Source: Blautia sp. (GTDB lineage Bacteria; Bacillota; Clostridia; Lachnospirales; Lachnospiraceae). From it: a stretch of 34,889 nt of DNA. The stretch lies in NCBI GenBank assembly GCA_017515325.1, contig JAFWGA010000068.1, positions 1 to 34,889 on the forward strand, read 5' to 3'. Of the stretch, positions 18,101 through 21,833 are shown piece after piece (positions within the stretch are counted from its first letter, which is position 1; every line of letters begins with the position of its first letter). Made by a program: the position numbers and the translations under genes. The notes under the pieces were generated by a model. That model was not told the DNA's origin. It saw only the letters and a program-made list of their open reading frames with translations, and made no database searches.

Positions 18101-19261
18101 GCGGCAGGATCTGTCTTTGTGCTGGATATCAGGAGTATTCTGAACAAAGATGTGCGGCTGGATACGGACCGGATCGTGCCTTACCACCTGTGGACCAACA
18201 GCGAGACCTTCCATACGGTATATCTTCTGCCCAATGCGACGCAGCTGTACGTCGGGGCAGGCGGTCAGCCGCAGTTTGCCGCCGAAATTCTGTACGGCGA
18301 TGCGTTCGGAGAAGGAAAGGACCGCTATATCGCGCTTTACTCGGCACTGACAGCCAATGCGGCCAGGAAGCCTGTCATCCCCATCGGAAGTACAGGAAAA
18401 CTGGATCTCCTGACGGGTACAGTGACGGTTCCGTCCTTTGCAGACTTTGAACTGTACCTGCATGAAGTATCAGGAAAGTGGCTGGCGAAGCAGTTTGAAA
18501 CGGAATTGTTCCTGACATTGACTGCAGACCAGGAGGTTCTGAACAGCTTTGCATTAAGCGGCGCCAGACAGCCTCACGGAGAGATTGCCGAAGGTCTGGC
18601 AGACGGAGGGGAAAAGGACGGCTGGAAGATCTACTGGCTGGGCGATACGCCTGAGACGGCTGATGATAAGGATCAGACACTCCTTTACCTGATGTTGAAC
18701 AATGATACGGATGAAATCGACGCCTTCCGCACCAGCGTGAACATGCTGCAGTCCGGCGAAGAGCCTGTAGATGTATCTCTGTATATTTTCAGAGATGCCC
18801 GTTCGGATATGATGGAAGAGGAGAAATACGATGTCTTCTTTTTTGACACACCTGAGGGACAGACAAGCCTGGTGAAGCTGATCACGAACACCCTGGACAG
18901 CCGGGATATGGTCATGCCCAAGGCACTGCAGATCGTCCTGCGGGCTTTCCCGATGAAGGACAACACTCCTGCATACAGCCTGAGCGATTCTGCCCTCATC
19001 CTGACAGATCGCCAGAACGGAAAGATAAGCGCATTGGGTGGTTCCTACGAAGCGTCTTATGACAACGATACCTTCGACAGCCCGTATACGAGGATTGAAG
19101 GTATTTCCGGCAAAGATCCGGTCGTCACCATAAAACAGGGTCAGGAGATATGGCCTGAGAAAACCGCCAGAGACACGGCCGAGACCATCGACGGCACGAC
19201 GTATCTTCTGATCGACGGCGTGTGGCATCGGGCGGACGAAGCATCGGTCAAAGCTGCATAA
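2..19261 (+). CDS. Giant LktA-type filamentous adhesin, 5' end outside window
   Basis: The frame is open from the left edge to the TAA at 19261, giving 6419 residues in the window and more upstream. No start is visible; the ATG at 440 is internal, because the same frame runs through the acidic repeats before it. Seen in order: acidic 14-residue repeats, an RTX-like beta-roll (residues about 314-430), InlB-like beta repeats (about 923-1638), a helical insert (about 2077-2418), a long glycine-rich solenoid whose modules carry a G-x-hydrophobic-x-V core every 54-64 residues, a globular insert (about 5119-5294) and a mixed C-terminal region. Cysteines are very rare. This architecture matches proteins annotated as leukotoxin LktA family filamentous adhesins. 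A role in surface attachment or matrix formation is inferred. No LPXTG motif or other anchor is seen at the C-terminus, so attachment must rely on the missing N-terminus or another mechanism. Coding identity is certain; the family name is fairly confident. Confidence 0.9.
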   Translation, partial: DPEQKKEDETSEEADPEQKKEDETSEEADPEQKKEDETSEEADPEQNKEDETSEETDPEKTKDQAAESAQTKIEGQAIEGVLILDENLAKDPDQKKETALSEAADSESEPDQAEDAEKTEPEESEKSSESQEKPENAIINNTLGVAMLAAVPQAEGDTMAYPLSSLSAGSSPLRAGADSGNEAGSEPSLLQELINNALNEVTGTLEGVIAVALKKNVIYTGDVTISDEGRTVGNDFVLELAAEDAGEDGMQADGSILFDGTMLIKNIAVTIKGVGLRGAVSVQDAKLNYYGTAKDDDVNVTAAGSATAVDIQTGDGADNVNVQARSGALLTVDTGADSDKVKAVVTGGSKAGIKTGVGDDTVSLKTGAGTVAVNTGSGDDTLSVIDLGGDGDLSLRTGKGNDTVTLTGQAEDGVEPAGSIDVELGEGMDEAIVDLSIAAAAQNVAVKGAEGSDRLHVTGYLDKNVAADLRASGTEEDMVLVGTQGTLHLTADSMESVTDDLKNKRTVIVAPALLGELNYVATDGFTNYIYTGAADMLSKLTVTTEENKKLPLSSFVIDARTALTDGTTVEIKENAELTVKGLQLALRGKDVVINGKIAASLVRAEAYSATTANVPMVNLYITKFPVDLLNISDKASVRIGKNAEIYSEGDILLQAKTDQDSGIITLMPGMNVIDLKLTEASVDVNGKLYAGYDLDKKERNGARGSVSITAATNTTAGIDENGAAYNGLPFAITMAKANAKVNIGKDAQIDASDSIHLSSKTRLEVSSRADSTNGLPVAVAITVLTDNAKTTVNGTLSADKDVILSSSGDVDVTTIADKGEGQKGSTGGYLGAAVVLQHVKAEAADTAQITAGGDVTVQSSAREKAETRAESGMADKESKEDNAIVQIINGLGDLWDTAKGLVGLTSEEKKELDEAVAKVSVSDHAVYVDESAKASGDVKVDTSTNDGKVTVNVNVKPMAGYIVKSITWRGLNPGDTSYTTGTAVGKDSCSFTQSTKDITVFVEYEEDGTIIQEEEEEIDPDLFEDKEENQQIDIREMVENITDSTDDVSTEKSGINPEDRTVPLTLTGSGGGVLTYETEPDDPAQSLKKVAPGEELRLVVNPEEGRLLKNGGLKATYKVLENGVTVEKTVIVNPDDDDYRYFLTIPETIVAAAGVSVKAEFVDDGRKDVDAGDRGLQMAGAIAVAVTTNDNRAVIDGSATVTAGGDTTVSADGATDVDTVADGTAITSKTPSEIEAFDEDAIVRTEAWTYTDTQAQTENGVPHTILIHTDAVKNAEGNIISGDIIYKNSISTGEAVTGYAFSAAPNTKNGFALDGNLSASWEDENGAEHRRVLEKKNDLWILDASDIPENAQITVSGGFKEDLHSYSTFNDPHGRLILHDEQVRAGDHPFISIVPDAGYTAEKVTIEFLNPDGTAAGAPLELTVEDRNGDKLGFDVPELASGVLIHISAEFKQKTIMLTTGDELDVEHQAEHCTLSEKYGAESDIVTVTAGEANLQEGFKVVHIKVTDDNDVVVYEGDGDSFTIPQGTPDSATLTISAALGEKEIVLNEAQLDHGNVIPVYARADRGETVKVKIDPNDDYRIRQGTLKAVITAKDGSYTEEVYMDRKSDFLYTFIMPTGINPASVEINFTGEFEKGQSGEGVTTNLGASLAVTVANSHNRADIKGIVSSDSIRALAFGEDSVRTESMAGYSSGTMGIGGAVSVQVASVDSKARVHDSAVLSLDTDLAVEAEDHVALCVDADGSGSKRQSKGMGIGIGLAVAVNGADTVAAVQDKAILKTRTAGETIDSITIRAEQTVQDTVSGAAGASGRGTSLAAVGAVDIVGTSATAYMGQLFGNKMLNVQDDVTIRASNLAEHFVEAEGASTGIGTGIGAAIGGSLVTDVAKASLAQNLNAGSLTVASATESTVQNIANASGAGGRVPYRLGFTDSILAKLAMAVAKLAAISGNYYITEDQLDFMLKYRLRILTTEGTMGMAAAVTANLQKSRSISEIKDGVNVDIAGRMNVISENRTEAVMKANGSTVDSVTGIGAGAALNLVDIKNIARVGTGKVNAGSLNVYAVTREKSPEYTGSAANVNSQEDLENLVRETVGDYVSDLVNEIGLAKLLAGDTNLLKNIGSFILDDLTSEIMDSGELFDFVSDIDILGAVRAVLNEEKMHTIGDRIAIPVIIIFCLFVEVPVEEIDKYRENFTNTFERELVGTLDEEFRGMLSGIVEAVLNKVIPIRPGSAGISKKEDSDLREDLKSEIRKMSGNTFKKALDKAVKKSLESLKLTADQDIDDILDELDSSGFLSEHIGMDDVLELYKYIKGDKKVKKDDGAQQSPAGDSQSPDAGSGEGMSLTDFINKLLEEITDSICKSIDMENSVNNLVDMDIPGKVSGSIIRQTEENNILLNDEQLAILRDPTDLRIETQKESYGSHLIDTQAISGAGARNMGIAGSAAVTNLKAVTRAEIANDEEKTETTDEDGKTTETTIDIPGGTVTVAGDMHVIADEKRLVNNVASAALNAKGNAIANTSAGEEANMDVGTSDDVQSVTEGKNVRITVGLGGSAEIPESEITKERPLIRINLKPGFTLETDKKTGKSYVSYSYNDGSGYEITGEKIEVKKDAKGWYIDTADLTELKIDPSVEVFFELDPVEILTNVPAPKVTSEVPVEQDAVTVGVKNREVVGDKLSARVGDVVTITVKKAKGRRLDTIGFTYKDANGTAHTAEINPTTSAPGHEKVYSMITTNKDEYVYSFRMPDGQLTDIDVHFVKGDEADADQGPYSNFRLSTDGFTTNGTGRGIGMGASFAMVTGSSDVEAVIGWRGDENEGVKAGNLVVDAASEHEETVASVAGTDPLSGSSTAADGSHLSLDASGAVNMLDNSIKAEMYSLNNTVVTGYKDGDVHADGDLSVSSFEEGESNVIASAFNVGLKTAVGATVALNMYTSDISTKLGSVDVNGIVSIASDSRSKDYTSAVASAVGQDVVRVLRAVDVDEDGSAKPKKEASDDNSDNNTGSDINKRLNQNKEEDGEDADNDMPLSMNVLRSQGVEMNDAETEEENKSTWEEVQDGLGIVMTGVALGYDVYNFFMGSKYQVAASVGMTKASHAAKVSAGSVQSGGAISITADNDGNFATLGTSAAASILINANSISGGAAITQSSNKAVVDVKGDLVSGGKGDITVKSTLTQNMAEDFADRMTAQSLSGALSGPKSTFSVGGAVSVVKSSAESSVFVDGGSEKKRQTIKGGNISIESTDKSRLNGRAGGVSLSFGDTVGIGASIMVLKSGNKVSAKIGDYANIEGNSLTVSAEKQAVTGDDYKNLLAMRDKEDNDDLINVKESEDKKENEAKVNIYASKVQKAFEGINKYTFLNNYAEALSGSAKPAWGGASIAGTLSVVHSRNKVDAGLGSNMDISLTEDKEKDGADGHMTIKALSDANTRVIAGSLSAGASAGTAGATISVTSNKDKVNAVIGDMVNVNKAGDVTQKADVAGKAQVFTGAAGVAALAKDSSNAFSATLNVVKIGSEANATVGDNSYIKSRGKASVTSNTKLDLTSIGVNAVVSVAGLSGGGLAAGGTLSVIHDRAAANTKLGDHSSIDAKEDIDVSSDISDQMIAGVASQAAAFSKGVGVAAGFNVVSSASAAKTTLGGDIDLYSGDGNINVTADSEAWMLNATASLPGAIGTAMGGSFNISLFGREASVEMEKGVIDAGKNVRIRSSAKDHSILAGLVMAGSVDGVAAEGNLLLQREKNKVHTTLGDVKIDAGHNALIESYLKDDTKAAAGSVALANVSAAVGLTDLTLDKKNDVQTVLGSSTVNTLTAGNVSAVKNMDGEEITGVYTGAVVREKQLLAGAGVALSGSAGVTATSVNMKSRNKVYMDASAARLRAQKGSTESNVAVKAIHDANQSLFLGGVNFGLAAGVGAGALVLTSDNDVKTLLNRAEAKKKIDILASNNEVLLLMNINAGGSPDYAVEIGATITDQRSKVNAITTGYLHGSDISMRSENITDMTDIAVALGIAGKVAAIPVFVYNGFSGEANALISKAIVVADNNLDVSADSGKTIHQYTFGAAFSKETALSGVVAVNVAKDKTNAVVDNESDLTAKNNITIQADSDYSQFGVTGSVSASNETAATVNGIVNILKASTLAELEGRAETTASGGLLSVNASALRDVRNIAGNVAAGFETGIGITVMVLEAGDHMDEEAAHQLTYGGAKEGEKKAFKVNEVIDHLNRINIDTSAMSSLEEDLESNGQKLDTSKLETGGKPHFDASSGYNSQSTSDEDDGKTGQMADLENAKEIGDTAYKNNPLDSIAARIGGSANVYSRHVQVLAEQETLADLYGATVSVSGEMAGGISFATARLRSNVFATSLGKIDADDGNVTVKAVSKSGEVSPEEGSDEENRMKGILNRLEGVKPDKRSIRAVGLVVSGAGEGSAAISAGGVRLDNITSSTLGGTIKNAGRVTVNSDALYQDVFAATLALSGSGTASVAASIALAVADGTVSSTIDRTANISGKTPKVSVTTNSVVNADSIATAASFGLTAGVIAGLSLAKNNLKQDTIVARGAKISGTSGKGSLTVHGESDTKAEALLMGVSAGTVAVGMGLGIAKLKPTLNTTVGVDGGKETDAVRHTTLSNLGSVNITNTVTGTARADLLAGSLGGVSVAGNVLLVFNDTVAKAKAANVTGSVNGDFTINGKLSATGTSEISAVAAGGASVGVTVNHVDVNAKNSAELNTSLFDLSVGGTLSVTTGEKPVTTDKTSGGDKKDKTDKTVWDTSAIAKSIAATLGGVAIGVNTAVARNRTLNNAIITGSSLSVNNVVLGSYGNGLADAYITGVTEGAGEISVSVVYALNEAKNRAYMNLKGAMNGNLTAESDVQGKTKAHLLTGTGSLFLGVDTNVATARGLTVALTDVRIGAPSEKKNRSISVYSKGKDEISSTIENLAQVTGGLSVATMVGRAFSKDVYDAKLALSGGEYNVDKVSVKTDYTTSTDSDTTPSSSGVKISTVGVAVNKATAKNAAYAGASLSLENATLKTDNDVDILINGNATANAIVHPVEFSFDLGVGVGVNKANAALSGTQAAMLLLGEGGVEKAKNVNIKSLVNQSDVYAAIGGSGNKNTNSVKISAVSVDCNSAKASEAIASTAAVLGGKMKTRYDEVMVDHGKFVKKYKAHFDYDVLFEEEYLDRDENGELILHKIDDLWFIQNSKTGKMYDPFGSSNDIYKGSLPGGFVTKEEAQKAADWLNEGNKDKPWKVTKQAVNIYSGGNSGLPRGMAYGFRAGEHYRWVTSEVMEWEPKLVKVLVPTEYVDLKDVDISKNILEAESLDIYSGVATRTTSTSATARTDGAKSFGLVTVGDLDAKASTKESYNAVLEGVTATITGAARVEARGNASASSLGFVPGGWKAVNGTTTEATAGVGSEDGAQNVRVIIGERSTLKAGTVDLIAWNEGSAKSAIDGDTTVSLLVNVTKSKQPTKSYYNTLITVGKGASLEATSGDVRVLSIDAPKAESTLQSSAFTILVNYNSTKGENEVHQVNNVDFVRDSKITAEKNVVVQAFQTTRALAETKYDGKGFILEGSSATANNTIDRIVRVNVGEGVQMHAKEGLLKLNSFSGRTNSAIVETAGYQTYHLADNIETTAYVESGGFISLANAKAYADVASTSEITVAPRADLKSKRLLELQALSTSNSGPYIEIFSEKGNERDGYSYNHPGIFTTAQVKSSAGIPLPNAVAKTTLNFNTFVNISKGSEPEKTKLQGVLSFANQTSLTSEQEELRIRASNDRLYVQNLADSLGKGAAGSASGNAWIGATLTNAVWIDNTKLSAKTGIDISADTGGMKKGDKSNSNWTKKMINDNFRTHLVAGGNSKLKGIGRAKAVARISGTQINQIRTNNKDYVEFYTSGYESHVASDPTVAVKLSVKANASVPKILGIKLGKTIKKKETEWYYYDRCDFCGTGTQYDVDPTEQEDLEERYQQAYEEALKPINEVQSQVNEYTIYDMDPIPIGYINAMGLSNFPNANILVSSGGTVAMGLSNSAYAKVLVPVGDIGRTSGGTGSATRARYGEEEYLAAGSVFVLDIRSILNKDVRLDTDRIVPYHLWTNSETFHTVYLLPNATQLYVGAGGQPQFAAEILYGDAFGEGKDRYIALYSALTANAARKPVIPIGSTGKLDLLTGTVTVPSFADFELYLHEVSGKWLAKQFETELFLTLTADQEVLNSFALSGARQPHGEIAEGLADGGEKDGWKIYWLGDTPETADDKDQTLLYLMLNNDTDEIDAFRTSVNMLQSGEEPVDVSLYIFRDARSDMMEEEKYDVFFFDTPEGQTSLVKLITNTLDSRDMVMPKALQIVLRAFPMKDNTPAYSLSDSALILTDRQNGKISALGGSYEASYDNDTFDSPYTRIEGISGKDPVVTIKQGQEIWPEKTARDTAETIDGTTYLLIDGVWHRADEASVKAA
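941..1300 (+). other. RTX-like glycine/aspartate repeat block in the adhesin
   Basis: Six related motifs (GDGADNV, GADSDKV, GVGDDTV, GSGDDTL, GKGNDTV, GEGMDEA) start at 941, 1004, 1067, 1127, 1193 and 1274, so the first five lie 20-22 residues apart. They resemble the GGxGxDxUx repeats that bind calcium in RTX beta-rolls, but with about 20-residue rather than 9-residue spacing. One motif per solenoid turn with stacked metal or carboxylate ladders is a reasonable inference; calcium binding itself is not shown. Confidence 0.7.
2770..4915 (+). other. Block of divergent InlB-like beta repeats in the adhesin
   Basis: This stretch departs from the glycine-rich solenoid. It contains about six units of 80-100 residues with the pattern of extracellular Flg_new/InlB B-like repeats: a GxV start, a 'G(E/D)xVxVxxxPxxGY' middle and an end such as 'FxMPxxxxxVxxxF'. 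Clear examples lie at about 2790-3030, 3215-3490, 4100-4350 and 4640-4905. Two more such units occur after the helical insert at about 7590-8260. These folds commonly act as stalk or binding modules on Gram-positive surface proteins. The assignment is by pattern only. Confidence 0.6.
6230..7255 (+). other. Alpha-helical insert within the adhesin solenoid
   Basis: About 340 residues (2077-2418) have helical, charged composition with almost none of the glycine-rich beta pattern on either side. The insert includes a run of 13 nonpolar residues, IAIPVIIIFCLFV, at 6488-6526, then amphipathic lysine/glutamate-rich helices, and a short S/P/D/Q linker at about 6950-7005. The beta pattern resumes with AISGAGARNMGIAGSAAV at about 7270. 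The insert could be a folded effector, binding or membrane-active domain; no known domain was recognised. Confidence 0.6.
10106..11340 (+). repeat. Representative run of 54-64-residue solenoid modules
   Basis: Successive module cores start with GTLSVVHSRNKVD, ATISVTSNKDKVN, ATLNVVKIGSEAN, GTLSVIHDRAAAN, AGFNVVSSASAAK, GSFNISLFGREAS and GNLLLQREKNKVH. Counted spacings are 64, 59, 60, 56, 55 and 54 residues. Each core is followed by a short 'LGxxxxIxA' turn and a V/I-rich strand ending near 'A(G/A)xxxxG'. The same module recurs through most of 5000-17000. The units are divergent at DNA level, so this is an old protein repeat rather than a recent DNA amplification. Confidence 0.8.
15355..15880 (+). 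other. Globular insert in the distal solenoid of the adhesin
   Basis: Residues about 5119-5294 interrupt the solenoid with an aromatic- and charge-rich stretch (for example HFDYDVLFEEEYLDRDE, DDLWFIQNSKTGKMYDPFG, EHYRWVTSEVMEWEPK). Tryptophan, tyrosine and histidine are far more frequent here than in the flanking modules. It may be an independently folded binding domain displayed on the stalk. No family was recognised. Confidence 0.55.
17924..18043 (+). repeat. 60-bp tandem duplication near the adhesin C-terminus
   Basis: Two 60-bp units start at 17924 and 17984. Each begins with ATGGGRCTTTCGAATT and encodes MGLSN, then a variable part and a 'AxxLV' strand (MGLSNFPNANILV and MGLSNSAYAKVLV). 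The second unit is more divergent at its end. It is a short internal duplication in the C-terminal domain. Confidence 0.75.
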
Positions 19262-19276
19262 ACAAAAAAGGAATAG

Positions 19277-19301
19277 GTGACAGAGGACGGTTCTCTGTCA
19301 C
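19277..19301. repeat. REP-like palindrome downstream of the adhesin gene
   Basis: GTGACAGAG (19277-19285) and CTCTGTCAC (19293-19301) form a perfect 9-bp stem around the loop GACGGTT. The sequence resembles the dispersed 'GTGACAGRGGACGGTTCTCTGTCAC' palindromes found in many bacterial genomes near REP-associated tyrosine transposases. It starts 15 bp after the stop codon. No transposase is nearby. Naming it REP-like rests on recall of that consensus. Confidence 0.6.
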
Positions 19302-19309
19302 GTAACCTG

Positions 19310-19358
19310 AAAAACGGAGGGGGAGCATATCATCTGATATGTTCCCCCTCCGTTTTTT
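19310..19358 (+). terminator. Strong rho-independent terminator after the adhesin gene
   Basis: Arms 19310-19330 and 19337-19357 pair over 21 positions with a single G-T wobble around the six-base loop CATCTG. The core CGGAGGGGGA faces TCCCCCTCCG and the hairpin ends in six T. Because both ends carry A or T runs, it can work in either direction. Confidence 0.9.
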
Positions 19359-19362
19359 CCCA

Positions 19363-19456
19363 GAGCCGCGTCATGAAATTTATCCGACTAACGACGGAGC
19401 GCGGCTCGGGGAGGGGGTAGAGGTGCGGCTGCGCCTTCCTCTACCCTGTTTTTATC
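19363..19456 (+). terminator. Two further hairpins, the second terminator-like
   Basis: GAGCCGCG (19363-19370) pairs with CGCGGCTC (19400-19407) across a 29-base loop. Next, GGGTAGAGG (19415-19423) pairs with CCTCTACCC (19438-19446), with a possible inner GCG/CGC pairing, and is followed by TGTTTTTATC. The second hairpin could be a backup terminator for the adhesin transcript. Confidence 0.6.
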
Positions 19457-19473
19457 AAAAGAAAAATAAAGTG

Positions 19474-19503
19474 TTATCATTATGATTCAAATTATGTTAT
19501 GAT
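19474..19503 (+). promoter_or_regulatory. Possible promoter for the C11 protease gene
   Basis: TTATCA (19474-19479) and TATGAT (19498-19503) lie 18 bp apart in a very A+T-rich stretch. The motif TGTTAT recurs at 19472, 19495 and 19512, which might be an operator or chance in A+T-rich DNA. The long leader that follows (about 155 bases) contains the palindromic element at 19532-19580. Confidence 0.35.
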
Positions 19504-19531
19504 TTAAAATGTGTTATCTTGTTCGCACGAA

Positions 19532-19580
19532 TTTACTGCGGAATCATGCCGCCTGCAGCGGCGTATGTTGGTGCAGTAAA
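19532..19580. repeat. Palindromic element, copy A
   Basis: An outer inverted repeat, TTTACTGC (19532-19539) and GCAGTAAA (19573-19580), encloses the palindrome ATGCCGCCTGCAGCGGCGTA (19546-19565). The inner palindrome matches copy B at 21773-21792 at all but two positions. In the opposite orientation copy B also has CGAATTTAC next to its palindrome, as here at 19528-19536. It is probably a short interspersed palindromic repeat. Confidence 0.55.
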
Positions 19581-19666
19581 CGAATCATAATGCTGGCATT
19601 TGGTTTGGGAGGAGACACAGAACCGTTTCCTCTTTCCTGACGGTTTCATGATATCGGAGGAATGAC

Positions 19667-21712
19667 ATGAAGAAGCTTTTACTGCTGCTGGTCTTTTGGC
19701 TGGGATGGTTGACGGTTTCAGTGGGTTATGTCGAAGCTGAGGAAAATGTTTTACCCAAGTGGACGGTGATGTTTTATATGTGTGGTTCCGATCTGGAATC
19801 CCGGTACGGTTATGCCTCCACAAACCTGATGGAGATCGCGAATTCGCATGATATCGCGACCTTGTATCAGGAGCAGGCAAAAAAACTGGGAATGGATAAC
19901 GGAGTCCCTTCCCGGGATGTCAATGTGGTGCTGCAGACGGGGGGGTGTTCTGCCTGGCACAACGATGAGATTTCAGAGAAGACCACGGACAAACAGATCC
20001 GGACAGATGTTCTGCAGCGATGGCATTATGATCCTTATGAAGAAACCTCGACCTCGCAGATCCGCCTGAAGGAAGAACTCCCTCTTTCCAGTATGTCTGA
20101 CCCGGAAACTCTGTCCGATTTTATTCGATGGAGTGCGCAGGAATATCCGGCGGAAAAATACATGCTGGTTCTCTGGGATCATGGAGGCGGCAGCCGAACC
20201 GGTATTTTCGTGGATGAACTGTTTGGCGGCGATATCCTGTATCTGTATGAACTGGGGCAGGCGCTTAAGGACAGTGGTATACTCATGGAAGCAGTATTGT
20301 TTGACGCCTGCCTGATGGCAAACCTTGAAACGGCGTGTATGATCAAGGACTACGCAAACTGGATGATCGCATCCGAAGAAGTCGTGACCGGAGAAGGTAC
20401 TGCGATCGGCCAATGGCTGATGGAGCTTTGCAGCCGGCCTGAAATGGACGGAAGAAAACTGGGAAGGATTATCTGCGATACGGCTCAGGAGAAGTGCGCG
20501 ATGCTGGGAGATATACAGGGCGGGCAGCTGCTCACCTGGTCGGTCATCGATCTTGGAAAGGTAGGCCAGACTGCCGAATGTATGGAAGAATTGTTTGCCG
20601 CAACCGCTGCGATTTACACACAGTTTCCGGAGCTGGTGTCCTTTTATATGAAACAGAAGAATCTGGCTGAGAAATACGGCAATGCCGAAGACAAAATGAC
20701 GGATCTCTACAACATTATCATTTTGTCCCCGGCTTTGCATGAAAAAGGGATCGACTTGCGCAACAGGGCTCTCGAATCGCTGGAGGATGCCGTGGTATAC
20801 TGCGTGCGAGGTTCCGGCAGGGTCATGGCGCGGGGCTTGTCCTTCTGTTTTGCTACGGATATGACCAATGAGGAATTGGATATCTATGCGAAAAACTGTC
20901 CAAGCCCGCACTATCTGGCAGTCCTGGATGCCATTACGCCCTGGACAGCTCCGGATTCACTCTATGATCAAGTCGAGAGGCTGCCGGATATCGATGATAT
21001 GGAAGCGTACGACATCGTTGTGGAACACCGGGTTGGTCCGGACGGAACACCCGTGATCGCGCTGGCCGGCAGCGATATCAATGTCAACAGGATCAATTGC
21101 AACTATTACAGGCTTGATGAAGAGACCGGAAATGTGATTCTCCTCGGCTATGTGCCGACGAAGGAGCTTCCTACACAGGATGGACAGGCTCAGTTCACCA
21201 TTGACGAGCCCTGGAAATGGCCCTGTGTGGGCGATGAATTCTGCTGTATCAGCCTGATCGAATACGTATACGGGGAGTGCCTGTATGAGATACCCGTTCA
21301 GGTCGATATGAATATCTGGCGCTTCCGATGCGGCTACGCAAAAGAAAAAGGGTATGAGATCTACGGTGTCTGGGAGGGTTACAATTCCTCTTCAAATATG
21401 TTTAACCGCAATGTTGTGTCCCTGGCAAGCATGGCAGGACAGACCTATCGCCTGCTTTACCCAATCCTCAATACGCGGACGGGACTGCAGGGAGGAGACT
21501 ATGAATACAGCGAATCCCAGACAATAACGCGTGTTCTGCCGGTAGAATCAAAACCCCTTCCACCGGGCACTTATTATATCGAGTATGTGGTGGAGGATAT
21601 GTTTATGCGGCGGATCCCTATGGAACGGGTTGCAGTCCACTGGGATGGAAGTATACTGACCCTGGCTGAAGACGCTGTATGGGAGGGGACGGAAACACTG
21701 CGGTGGAAATGA
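19667..21712 (+). CDS. Secreted clostripain-family cysteine protease (peptidase C11)
   Basis: The 681-residue product begins with a signal peptide (a lysine pair, a leucine-rich core and a probable cut after YVEA near residue 24). The C11 core follows from 'WTVMFYMCGSDLES' (residues 32-45). The catalytic dyad is visible: His172 in LWDHGGGS and Cys215 in LFDACLMAN. Residues beyond about 430 form a beta-rich C-terminal part. Known clostripain-type proteases cut after arginine or lysine, often after self-cleavage. The ATG at 19667 is preceded by GGAGG six bases upstream. The gene follows the giant adhesin on the same strand but beyond strong terminators, so it is probably transcribed separately. 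Trimming of surface proteins, including the adhesin, is an inference. It converges on the redox operon, 121 bp away. Confidence 0.93.
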   Translation: MKKLLLLLVFWLGWLTVSVGYVEAEENVLPKWTVMFYMCGSDLESRYGYASTNLMEIANSHDIATLYQEQAKKLGMDNGVPSRDVNVVLQTGGCSAWHNDEISEKTTDKQIRTDVLQRWHYDPYEETSTSQIRLKEELPLSSMSDPETLSDFIRWSAQEYPAEKYMLVLWDHGGGSRTGIFVDELFGGDILYLYELGQALKDSGILMEAVLFDACLMANLETACMIKDYANWMIASEEVVTGEGTAIGQWLMELCSRPEMDGRKLGRIICDTAQEKCAMLGDIQGGQLLTWSVIDLGKVGQTAECMEELFAATAAIYTQFPELVSFYMKQKNLAEKYGNAEDKMTDLYNIIILSPALHEKGIDLRNRALESLEDAVVYCVRGSGRVMARGLSFCFATDMTNEELDIYAKNCPSPHYLAVLDAITPWTAPDSLYDQVERLPDIDDMEAYDIVVEHRVGPDGTPVIALAGSDINVNRINCNYYRLDEETGNVILLGYVPTKELPTQDGQAQFTIDEPWKWPCVGDEFCCISLIEYVYGECLYEIPVQVDMNIWRFRCGYAKEKGYEIYGVWEGYNSSSNMFNRNVVSLASMAGQTYRLLYPILNTRTGLQGGDYEYSESQTITRVLPVESKPLPPGTYYIEYVVEDMFMRRIPMERVAVHWDGSILTLAEDAVWEGTETLRWK

Positions 21713-21772
21713 GGAAATTCCTGATGCATCTGAAGCGTTAACGCATCTGAACCATAGGAAACAGGTTCATGT

Positions 21773-21820
21773 ATGCCGCTTGCAGCGGTGTAAATTCGGC
21801 GCATGCATTTTGTTCGTTTA
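21773..21820. repeat. Palindromic element, copy B, inverted relative to copy A
   Basis: ATGCCGCTTGCAGCGGTGTA (21773-21792) matches the inner palindrome of copy A at 19546-19565, and an imperfect outer pairing follows (ATGTATGCCG with CGGCGCATGCAT). It fills the space between the convergent C11 gene and the redox operon and could act as a bidirectional transcription stop. Confidence 0.5.
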
Positions 21821-21833
21821 CTATGAGTATGTG

